DNA from: Rallus limicola
Taxonomy: Eukaryota > Chordata > Aves > Gruiformes > Rallidae
Reading direction: 5' to 3'
Assembly (NCBI GenBank): GCA_022605955.1
Contig: JAKCOZ010000003.1
Span: 8,193,331-8,257,330 of the forward strand
DNA length: 64,000 nucleotides
Of this stretch, positions 55,301-64,000 are shown piece by piece. The translations under genes and the position numbers were made by a program. The notes beneath the pieces are model-generated. The model was not told where the DNA came from. It saw only the letters and a program-made list of their open reading frames with translations, and ran no database searches. The first letter of the stretch is position 1; the number at the start of each line of letters is the position of its first letter.

Positions 55301-55460
55301 CTTATTTATAACATGGGCTTTGAACTGGTCAATTTTACTGAAAAATAATTGAAGTGTTCCTTAAAATTTGATCCAAGAAATACTCTAAAAGTATGTAACA
55401 TCAATTAGTCATAAGGCAAGTGTTTCCTTAGCTCTGAATTAAGCCAACTGGGAAAATGCA
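49379..55460. other. Intron stretch with no recognised element
   Basis: AT-rich noncoding DNA with only short ORFs (95 codons or fewer) and a G8 run at 52145-52152. No mobile element, RNA gene or exon was recognised. Confidence 0.5.
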
Positions 55461-55465
55461 AAGAA

Positions 55466-55688
55466 TTTTTCTTTTCTTTTCTTTTCTTTTCTTTTCTTTT
55501 CTTTTCTTTCTTTTCTTTTCTTTTCTTTTCTTTTCTTTTCTTTTCTTTTCTTTTCTTTTCTTTTCTTTTCTTTTCTTTCTTTTCTTTTCTTTCTTTTCTT
55601 TTCTTTTCTTTTTTTCTCTTTTCTTTTCTTTTCTTTTCTTTTCTTTTCTTTTCTTTTCTTTTCTTTTCTTTTCTTTTTTCTTTTCTCT
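55466..55688. repeat. (TTTTC)n array; (AAAAG)n in LINGO2 sense
   Basis: About 44 copies of a TTTTC unit with a few TTTC or T-rich interruptions (near 55510, 55580, 55592 and 55611). Pure pyrimidine on the plus strand. It forms the first block of a compound tract. Confidence 0.97.
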
Positions 55689-55691
55689 TGA

Positions 55692-56039
55692 CCTTTCCTT
55701 TCCTTTCCTTTCCTTTCCTTTCCTTCCTTTCCTTTCCTTCCATTCTTTTCCTTCCTTTCCTTTCCTTTCCTTTCCTTTCCTTTCCTTTCCTTTCCTTTCC
55801 CTTTCCTTTCCTTTCCTTTTCCTTTCCTTTCCTTTCCTTTCCTTTCCTTTCCTTTCCTTTCCTTTCCTTTCCTTCCTTTCCTTTCCTTTCCTTTCCTTTC
55901 CTTTCCTTTCCTTTCCTTTCCTTTCCTTTCCTTTCCTTTCCTTTCCTTCTTCCTTTCCTTTCCCTTTCCTTTCCTTTCCTTTCCTTTCCTTTCCTTTCCT
56001 TTCCTTTCCTTTCCTTTCCCTCTCCTTTCCCTTTCCTTC
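55692..56039. repeat. (CCTTT)n array; (AAAGG)n in LINGO2 sense
   Basis: About 68 copies of CCTTT with occasional TTCC slips and one interruption near 55740-55755 (CCATTCTTTTCC). It follows the TTTTC block after a short TTGA junction. The minus-strand Lys/Arg/Glu/Gly-rich ORFs and the plus-strand Phe/Leu/Ser-rich ORFs over this tract (up to 254 codons) are repeat artefacts. Confidence 0.97.
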
Positions 56040-56249
56040 ATCCCTTCCTTCCTGCCTGCCTGCCTTCCTCCCTTTCTTTCCTTCCTTTTCTTTCCTTTCT
56101 TTTCTTTCTTTCCTGCCTTTCTTCCTACCTTTCTTTTCTGCCTTTCTGCCTTCCTGCCTTCCTGTCTGTCTTCCTATCTCCCTGTCTTCCATTCTCTTTC
56201 TCCCTTTCTTTCTTTCTTAATTCCTCTCTTTCTTTCTTTCTCCTTCTCT
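56040..56249. repeat. Imperfect pyrimidine-rich tetranucleotide tract
   Basis: Mixed TTCC, TGCC, CTTT and TCTT units, with a (CTGC)3-type segment near 56052-56063. It is the degenerate third block of the compound tract. Confidence 0.9.

Positions 56250-56251
<2 letters not shown>

Positions 56252-56281
<30 letters not shown>
56252..56281. repeat. (TTTA)n microsatellite
   Basis: About seven tandem TTTA units directly abutting the pyrimidine tract, ending at TTTGGGCAG. Confidence 0.95.
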
Positions 56282-57180
56282 GGGCAGTACTTAACTTTTA
56301 AGCCACTTCAGGCTCAGTTTTGAGACTGACAATGATCATTCATCAGAAGACTGCAATGCAGCTGGAAACAGGACTTCTGAATACTGACAGAGACAGTATA
56401 TCATGTATACTTCTTTGACTGCAGTGTAAGTCATTTCCTGTTGGTCAGTTAGGCTACAGCAATGTTTATAGTCAGTTGTTCAGAGCATACATAATGGTGT
56501 GTTAGGTGTTATAATAGCATATAGTTAAAAAAAAAAAAAAGCCTTAATACTTTTTACTGACTATTGCTTATATCTATTCTGTAATACTTTTATAATTATG
56601 GAGAATTATTCACACCATTTGTTAATGTGGCGAAAATGTATTCATATTTGTATTTTAATAGGTCTTTTTATGTTCTGAACTTCAAGACTGGGACTTGGTT
56701 CAAACACCTTAGAATTATATATCTGTGAATTGCAATTGCAAAAGACACAGCTATCTTAAAATACAACATAGTATTTTCCATTTGTGATATTCCCTGCAAA
56801 TTCTCTTCAGTCCCTCAGCAGACAAGCAAGCAGCACCAGTATATGTGTTAGGTAAGGTAGTTTACACCTAAAATTACATCCAATAATGCAGCAGGACTGT
56901 GGGACAGAATGGAATCTGATTTGATCAGCTTTTGAGCTTTGTTGATTAAAATAATTCACTCACACTTTCTGAGGTTTGACAGAGTGCCCACAAAGGACCT
57001 TGCAGTAAACAAGGACAAAACTACCCTCAGTGGAGCTGAGAACTAGTCTGACACGTGCTACTCTGCTACAGTTTACCAGGTCAAGGACTTGCAGGGCTTC
57101 ATCAACTACAGCCACCTCACATTAAATGTCATTGATTCTAATAGTGAATTCATAATGTACTGATATTTTAATTACTTTTA
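56282..57180. other. Intron stretch with no recognised element
   Basis: AT-rich noncoding DNA with an A-rich tract near 56527-56540, between the compound microsatellite and a CR1 insertion. Confidence 0.5.
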
Positions 57181-57192
57181 TATAGGTAATTT
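57181..57192. repeat. Candidate target-site duplication, left copy
   Basis: TATAGGTAATTT immediately precedes the 5'-truncated start of the CR1. TATAGGTAACTT at 57724-57735 follows its 3' end, with 11 of 12 positions identical. Confidence 0.45.
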
Positions 57193-57720
57193 GTCCCACC
57201 TGGAATATTGTGTCCAGTGCTGGGCTCCCTGGTATAAAAAGGACAGGGATCTCCTGGAGAGAGTCCAAAGAAGGGCTACGAAGATGTTTAAGGGCCTGGA
57301 GCATCTCCCCTATGAGGAAAGGCTGAGTGAGCTGGGACTGTTCAGTCTTGTGAAGAGAAGACTAAGGGGGGACCTAATTAATGTTTATAAATATCTTAAG
57401 CATGGGATGCAGGTGGAATTGGCCAGCCCCTTTTCAGTGGTCTGTGGAGACAGGACAAGGGGCAATGGCTGCAAGTTGGAGCACAGGAAGTTCTGCACCA
57501 ACATGTGGAAGAACTTTCACACAGTGAGGGTGACAGAGCCCTGGGACAGGCTGCCCAGGGGGGTGGTGGAGTCTCCTTCTCTGGAGATATTCAAGACCCA
57601 TCTGGATGCCTGTCTGTGCAATATGAGCTAGGGAGCTGCTTTGGCAGGGGGGTTGGACCCGATGATCTCTCAAGGTCCCTTCCAACCCCTACGATTCTAT
57701 GTTTCTATGATTGTAATTTA
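57193..57720 (+). mobile_element. CR1 LINE, 5'-truncated, with intact ORF2 C-terminal tail
   Basis: Starts inside ORF2 (TCCCACCTGGAATATTGTGT) and runs to the CR1 3' terminus (GGGTTGGACCCGATGATCTC, then ATTCTATGTTTCTATGATT). One uninterrupted frame reads to the stop at 57629-57631, about 145 codons. It includes [40 protein letters not shown] and [17 protein letters not shown], the conserved CR1 ORF2 C-terminus. The fragment lacks endonuclease and reverse transcriptase domains and has no ATG, so it is not a functional gene. The lack of frame damage suggests it is younger than the other two CR1 copies. Confidence 0.95.
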
Positions 57721-57723
57721 ATT

Positions 57724-57735
57724 TATAGGTAACTT
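57724..57735. repeat. Candidate target-site duplication, right copy
   Basis: TATAGGTAACTT follows the CR1 3' end and matches 57181-57192 at 11 of 12 positions. Confidence 0.45.
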
Positions 57736-60700
57736 AATTCATAGATAATAGATATTTATAAAAATAGAGCAGGAAAAATGTCCCTTTTCTGAGCAATGAA
57801 TTACTACTTTTAAGAACAGAATTTGCTTTAAAAGGCTTCAAGGCTTTTTTTCTTCTTGTGTATGTTTATGAGCACAGAATAGTATGTAGTAGCTATAATG
57901 GAAAGAATTTAAGATTACTTTTCTCTCTTCAATTGCAGAACTTCTCAAGTATTCTAAGCTGTTACCTCCTTGAAACTTCACTAGGCTGCTTTGAATGCTT
58001 TCTCAGATACAGTTAAGTTTTGGTGGGGTTTTTTATTATTATCAAGGCAGATTGATTCTTTAAAATTTAGCTTAATTTCTGTCTTCATTAACTACACTAT
58101 ATTATTATATATAAAGAATGGGAAGTAGTAGTCCTGTAGCTGTAGAGCACAGAGAGTAGAGAGAAGCTTTCCTAGAGAAATGATGCATTATTCTTACTGT
58201 TTAAAGCATTTTTATTGATTTAGTTGTCTGACAAGATTTATAATGCAGTCATTAATAGCAATAATTTATCTTCTTTTTTTTTTTTTTCTTTTTCTTTCCA
58301 GGCATTACTTGATGTGTTAAATGAAACAATCTACTATTTCTCCCTTGAAAAAGACCCAAACAACCCACCACATTATCACGTGACATTCTTAATTTTTATA
58401 GAAAGGTTTTAGGCAACTGCTGTAGTAAGACTGACATCCTACTCAGAGCAAAATTATTTGAGAAAAGTGCTGTTCTCACAGTCCTGTGGAAATAAGCTTC
58501 CTTATGTTCTCTCTTTCCCATGCATTCCTAATAAAACTAAACCCCAGCAGTCTTGTATAACCAAATAAGTGTCTACATATACATCCAAATTATTCTTATT
58601 TTCAGATGATAGTACTTCATAAAGGGGTATATCTGCATTTTCAGAGGTGCCAAGACAAAAATATAAACCACTGACACCTTTATGGTTATTTATGTATTTT
58701 TACAAATTCTTTTTGCCTTTAGACTGAAAAATATAGAAAAAGAACTCTGACATCTATCCCGATTATAAATTTGGATAAAACACTTTCTTTCTAAGTTTGA
58801 CAATGAAGATGCATGCAATAATATGTGTGCATATGTATAAACTACCTGCAGCACTTAAAGGAGAATCACAACCACAATTTCTGAACAACCACCTAAGTAT
58901 GCCTCTGCTGTTCCATGTATCTCTTCGCTAAAAGCTAGTTGCTTCCAGGTTTTGGTTTGGAGCCAGAGATGCCACAAGGAAGCTGCTAAAATGCTCAGAA
59001 AGGCAGAAGGTAGAAAAAACGATCAGAAAATCATTGATAGCTTAAAAAATAATAAAAAAAATTCTCAAGGTATTTTTAAGTAATTGCCCAATTTTTCACT
59101 TTGATACTATCTGAAAGATTGAAGTGGTTATCTGGAGATTAGCCAGCAGTTACCAAAAACTAGAGGATACATCCAGGGAAGACGTGTGTGCTGTAATGAA
59201 AGAACATAGGCAAAATTTCATAATGACGTAAGGGGTAATATGAACTGGTTGGAATTTTTTATTCATATAGGTTTGGGTTTTTTAAGGTATCTTTCTGTAC
59301 AGTACAAAGCACTTCTTTCCCTTTCTCTTACAATATACACAAACTAACCTCCTGCTTTAACACTAGTTTTACAGGGTCTGTACACATGTTGAACTTGCAC
59401 ATTTCTTATTCACTCTTGCTCTAAAAGAAAAGCATGGTGTATGATGGCTTGTTATAGGGGAAAGATCACAATTTCCTTAAAATCTGCAAATTTCATACCT
59501 GAGATATTAGAGTTGTCATTTCTATATTTTTAGTAGTTACATTTTAAAATTCAACCTTACATTTTATATATAACAAAACCATTTCTACTTGATAACTGTA
59601 GAACCAAAAAAGTTATTGAGAGCATGTGAGGAGAGGTTTCACATTAAAGATGAAAGAGTAACAGATATGATAAACAGTGACAAATTTGATGTGGAAAAAG
59701 TGCTCAGTTTTCAGATTTCTGGGATTCATAGATTACACTTCATTACTATTTTCTTTTTGCTTTTTCTTCATTTCTCAATGTCACTGGTTGTTTTAAAACT
59801 TTTCACTGAATTGCATAAAGAAATGTTTTGCTTCTTAGAAAGAATCAAGAAAAGTCAGAAGGCTAAGGCTATACATATGGCTTCTCTGACCAAGCAGAGG
59901 TAAAACTTCTTATGGCTGTAAAATGCATCAAAATTTAGATTAAAAAAAATTTAGATAAAGGAGTGTTTGACATTGCCCTAAGAATACTGATTTGCATGCA
60001 TGTGCTCAGAAGGTCCAACACTGAACAAAATACCTGCATTTACTTTCAGATAGTTAAGTAAGGTTTACTGCAAAACTGCAGTTTTTGTTCTCTTATGGTG
60101 CCTCTTTCTCTCACATATCGTGTACATACCGCATCTTCATCTCTAGGAAAAAGTAGTGAGTTACACCCACAGTGCTTGGTAAACTGAAAAGATTAGCTAT
60201 TCATACACATAGGATGGTTGACTCTGAGACATACACAAATAAATTTGCTTGGGAATAAATGGATGGCTCTGTCCATTGACCAGCCTCTCTGCTTAGAACG
60301 GCACACATGAAAGTTGAGACCCGAAGAAGAAAGACATATTGCTGCTTTATACCTTCTTGCTCTTGCTTCTACTATTGCACTTACTAGAATGCACATATTC
60401 TTCAGGAACTATTAATCTATTTATACTTCTCTCCTCCTGTGTTCTACCTACATCTCCTCTCACAGTCTCTGCTATCACAATGGCATCTATTGGCACTACA
60501 ACCTCCTCTCTGCATTTACCATATTTACCAGAATGAATATTTCTCAGCCTTTCCCCCTCTCCTTCTACTGAAAATGAACTACTACACGATGAACTACTTT
60601 GATTAAAAGTGTGAAGATGTCTCGAATTAAAAAATACTGCTGCTCATCATTCCATGTCTTTAGGAGCATGTGTTTTTGTCCAGGAAAAATTCTACAAGAA

Positions 60701-61970
60701 TAAGTGCTTTTTGTTTTTCCCTGATGAGGTTTCAGAGCTCACACAGGGACTACCACACTACTACACAAGCTGCTTATCCACTGACTACAATGCCATTTGC
60801 ATAGAGAGAGCAGGTCATCCCACACTGTTCTGTCTTCTCCTCTGAACAAGTATTTGATGTGTATCACATATGTAGGGTACGGAAAACTTTGGGGGATTTG
60901 AGATTGGGCGTATGGACTATGAATTGCTGATTTCCAACCACATATAGTAATGCCCATGTGTGAAATCAAGTACCAACTGGCAGTAGTACACATGCGAATA
61001 AAGGCTTTTATGTTTAATAGAAACATTTACTGAACTCAACAGAATAACATGATAGGAAAAGTCACGGCTTCCCAATGTCTCACAAAAATCATAGTGTTAA
61101 AAGTATAATCCAAGGGAGCTTGTGAAGCATAGCAGAGAACATAAAAGGAATGGGAGAATAAGCTTAGCTTTTTACTCAGTAGTGTCCACTGGGGGAAAAA
61201 ACCCACAACTTTGTAGAAAAAATGCATGGGGGAATAAGCGCTGGTTATTATTTCATTTCCTTTTGAAGTCGTCTTATTCTGCTGAGCTTCAGAGACTCAG
61301 AGCAGTAAAAACCGCCTTCAAAAATCTCATTTTTATGTAAGAAAATAGACAAGTTTTAATTTCTAATGTCATGCAACTTTGGGTGTTGTGGTTTTCAGAA
61401 ATTGTTTTTCATAGACCTCTCTACTAAAAAGAAGGTGGAGGGAGCACTTTTCATGCTTTTCTACCTCCTGATCATTTTTAATTTACCTATAAAATGTGGA
61501 AAGAAAAAAAAAAGAACAGATCAAAGAGATGAATCTAATTTAAATGATGCTGGAAGAGTCCAGGAGCAATTTGCTGCTCATTAGGAAAGTTATCTACAAA
61601 GATCAAATAATAGCACTGCAAATCCAAAGGGCAGCATGCTCTATCAGTGTTGAACTTTGAGCTAAAGAGTTAGTTTTACTGAACTAACATAGCTCCAGCA
61701 GATGGAATGTAATCTCACCAAAAAACAATCCACCCTCCCACTTTGCAGCCTGCAAAATCCCTTTGAGGAGCCATATGCTGCTGCTGCGCTTCCAGGATGC
61801 TATTTCCAGTGGCTGAAAGCAGCTCTGGGTCAGAGGCTTATCCCCTACATACCAGACTTCTTTTATATTGCTGCTCCCACTACAGAAATAAGTTCATAAC
61901 CTGGCCTTTCTTTTTGAGTGGGAAACTATTATTTGACTTTTTATTAAAGGCAAAATTGAATGCCCATCTG
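57736..61970. other. Intron stretch with no recognised element
   Basis: AT-rich noncoding DNA. A T-rich tract near 58273-58300 runs into a CAG on the plus strand, which is antisense to LINGO2. ORFs (up to 104 codons at 59589-59903) show no recognisable domain. Confidence 0.5.
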
Positions 61971-61971
61971 G

Positions 61972-62018
61972 ATTATTATTATTTATTGTTATTATTGTTG
62001 TTATTATTATTATTATTA
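61972..62018. repeat. (ATT)n microsatellite with TTG interruptions
   Basis: About fifteen ATT/TTA units interrupted by TTG. The plus-strand ORF over it encodes a poly-leucine run that is a repeat artefact. Confidence 0.9.
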
Positions 62019-62670
62019 GTAGAGGTAGATTATTGAGCCTATTAGGCCACTTGGTAATTTGCCATCAGTGATCTCTTTTTCTGGGAGTCAGTGCTGAGAC
62101 AAGATTACTGTTACAACTGAGTAACATGGGGTAAGCATCAACCATGATGGAAATTGTGGTCAGTTAGGTCCTGGGTTACTGCAAGAAGGACTCTTTTGAT
62201 TAATGCAACCACAGAATGAAGTGAAATGTGAAGAAATGCCCTCACCAATGAGGGTGGGAAGTGGAAAGCATAGCAACAGCAGATGCTACGGGTTATGTAG
62301 TTACCTGAGGACAATACAGATCGTATCCAATTGTACTCAGCAATGCTCTGCAGCTGTTCACGAAACACTTACATGTCATATGCATGGAAACTAGTGAACG
62401 CTGGAGACTGAATAAAAGGTGGTTTCACTCACAGTTCCTTGTCACGCCAAGACTAAATTGTATGTGATTGGACTGAATATGGTTGAAAGGAGCAGAGATC
62501 ACTGAGAGTTACATTTGGAGAATAGCCCTGGGGAAGGGGCAGCACATACTGTAATTATACCACAGCTGCAGCTTTACTTACTAGATGCAGATGGCTTGCA
62601 AACAGGCAAAACTTCTCTCCTGCTTTATGTCTTTCTCTGTCTCTCTCCCTCTTTGTTTTCCTTCTTTTTT

Positions 62671-62688
62671 AGTCCTTATATAAGGACT
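62671..62688. promoter_or_regulatory. Perfect 18-bp palindrome with bidirectional TATA/CArG-like core
   Basis: AGTCCTTATATAAGGACT is its own reverse complement. The core contains TATATAAGG on both strands (a good TATA box) and CTTATATAAG, which resembles MEF2/CArG-type A/T-rich sites. It follows a pyrimidine tract of about 45 bp on the plus strand. Function is not shown by sequence. Confidence 0.4.
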
Positions 62689-62764
62689 CTGCGAGACTCT
62701 CCCAGGGAAGAATTTCTCACAGCTGCCATGGATGTCTATTTTCATATAGGCCCCTCCTGACCTC

Positions 62765-62786
62765 CTGTGAGGTGAACACCTCACAG
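62765..62786. promoter_or_regulatory. Perfect 10-bp inverted repeat with 2-nt spacer
   Basis: CTGTGAGGTG and CACCTCACAG are exact reverse complements separated by AA. Each arm contains an AGGTG/CACCT core, the half-site type bound by ZEB and Snail zinc-finger factors. It lies 77 bp from the 18-bp palindrome. Confidence 0.4.
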
Positions 62787-64000
62787 TTTTGCTTTAGCAG
62801 GTTTAACCTTTTTCAGCTTTTGGAAGTCAGCAGAAGCTCAAAACATCTTACATGCAGACCCAATCTGATTTTTTAATGTTTGCACAGGGCAGCCTGATCT
62901 ATTAGTGAGGTATGAATAATATCAGCATTATCAATTCTCCACTATTTGGATGTCTGAGTATTGGATGCAGACATCCCTTGGTTTCAAGCAGAAAGTCTTC
63001 CACTTACATCAATATACCATGGAACCTGGTATTCTGAATTCAGATAACACAGACTTTTCAGGAAAACAGAGAAGACATTCAGCAACAAAGCTTCACAGAC
63101 AGCTTTCAGTAGTTCCTTATATTTGGGCACAAACAGACCAAGCCAAAACATTGACTTTTCAATTTCATTCTGACAGCTGAGATGGTAGGAGGTCATCTCC
63201 AACTTAATAATGAAAGTACATCTTCTGAGTTACAGAAGACTCAAAATGCCTCCAGAAATCCATATAGCTGTTCAGACTTGTAGGCAATTTTGTCTCACTG
63301 CTTCTCCTTTATGTCTCATGAAAAATCAACTGTGTTCTTAAGCTGCAGTTTTCATGTCATCCTTCCCTCCAAGGCATTGTGGCTTACATACTAGAAACAG
63401 TGAAATGTATTTTACAGACTTTAAGATTTCAATAGTATGGTCATTAAAATCAAGCATCTCTGAGCACTAATGTTTTGGTTAATTGAAACTCACTGACATG
63501 TAGTCCCTTAGGTCTCATGTGCTAAAAGTTCAGAAAAATTCACCATGCAGTGAATGCATTATTCCTTAAAAAATACAGGACAAAAACAAAGACATTCCTG
63601 CTCTGAGCTGGCTGTCATGTTTCATCTAATAATGCTTTTCCCATTTGTGCTTTTGTGATGCCAGGTTGCTTCAGAAATAATTTATTTCAAGCTCTAAGAT
63701 GCTGTTACTATATGTAAGGGACATCTCTTGGTAGGACAAATGACTTATTCTATAATTCTTTAAAGTTAATTGGATCTCTATGCTAATATATACACACAAA
63801 CCCCACACATATATCTATACATATGCATAACCATATGCATATGCATGTATTTGTGCAAGTCTACTTTGCATTCAGTTTTACATAAAAATCAAATTCAACA
63901 TGGAACATTTTGAAGGAGAAATAGTTACATTCATTTTAACACCCAAACCCTCATGCCATTTAAAGAAGAAATCAAGTTTGTAAAAAAAACATGAAAAAAG
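62787..64000. other. Intron stretch to the window end
   Basis: AT-rich noncoding DNA. The segment 63781-63858 is largely alternating purine-pyrimidine (TATACACACA, CACACATATA, repeated ATGCAT/CATATGCAT words). No gene or mobile element was recognised. Confidence 0.5.

Larger units (their letters stand above)
18543..64000 (-). other. LINGO2: LINGO2 upstream intron (3' portion, continues beyond the window)
   Basis: All sequence upstream of the coding exon on the minus strand. No other coding gene was recognised in 45 kb. LINGO2 is known in vertebrates for very long introns between its noncoding 5' exons and the coding exon, so this is read as one intron. A noncoding 5' exon could be present but cannot be called by eye. 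Repeats and other structures inside it are listed separately. Confidence 0.7.

Noticed and set aside
55405..56251. Long ORFs on both strands (up to 254 codons) rich in Lys/Arg/Glu/Gly or Phe/Leu/Ser/Pro
   Set aside because: Artefacts of the TTTTC and CCTTT repeats; several frames and both strands are open at once.
1..64000. CRISPR array, operon, phage, tRNA or rRNA content
   Set aside because: No spaced identical repeats, gene packing, ribosome-binding pattern or RNA gene signature was seen; the window is vertebrate intron and flank.
18543..64000. The microRNA genes known in a LINGO2 intron of mammals (mir-873/mir-876)
   Set aside because: In human they lie hundreds of kilobases upstream of the coding exon, and I did not recognise their sequence here.

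Overview
The window looks like bird nuclear DNA. It is AT-rich, has no operon-like gene packing, and carries a single long open reading frame. That frame reads as LINGO2, the leucine-rich repeat and immunoglobulin domain protein of neuronal membranes. Three clear 5'-truncated CR1 LINE copies, two of them ending in the ATTCTATG-type 3' repeat, point to a sauropsid. The low repeat load and a roughly 1-kb retroviral solo LTR of a type I associate with neoavian genomes make a bird most likely. The species is not identifiable from the sequence, and a Z-linked location is only inferred from where LINGO2 lies in chicken.

Layout: 1-15.2 kb is gene-free DNA downstream of LINGO2, with simple repeats and one GC-richer patch at about 3.6-4.9 kb. 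From 15.2 to 16.7 kb is the probable LINGO2 3'UTR. The whole coding sequence lies in one minus-strand exon (16686-18506, 606 codons), preceded by 36 nt of 5'UTR and a good splice acceptor at 18543-18544. Everything from 18.5 to 64 kb is therefore upstream intron sequence of LINGO2 on the minus strand, unless an unrecognised noncoding 5' exon is hidden in it. No second protein-coding gene, tRNA, rRNA or CRISPR array was found.

The intron holds a large (TTCCC)n array at 26.36-26.92 kb, a CR1 fragment with a reverse transcriptase motif at 28.6-29.7 kb, a C-rich tract at 32.36 kb, a CpG-bearing patch at 37.8-38.2 kb, a CR1 at 46.6-47.1 kb, the solo LTR at 48.4-49.4 kb, a compound pyrimidine tract at 55.47-56.25 kb and a CR1 with an intact ORF2 tail at 57.2-57.7 kb.

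The most notable observation concerns the pentanucleotide arrays. Read in the LINGO2 transcript direction, the two loci are made of AAGGG, AAAAG and AAAGG, the three main motif classes known at the human RFC1 (CANVAS) intronic repeat. The AAGGG array holds 50 + 55 perfect copies and has G-quadruplex and triplex potential. I found no sign of a new gene system; the other findings are mostly structural or mobile-element observations.
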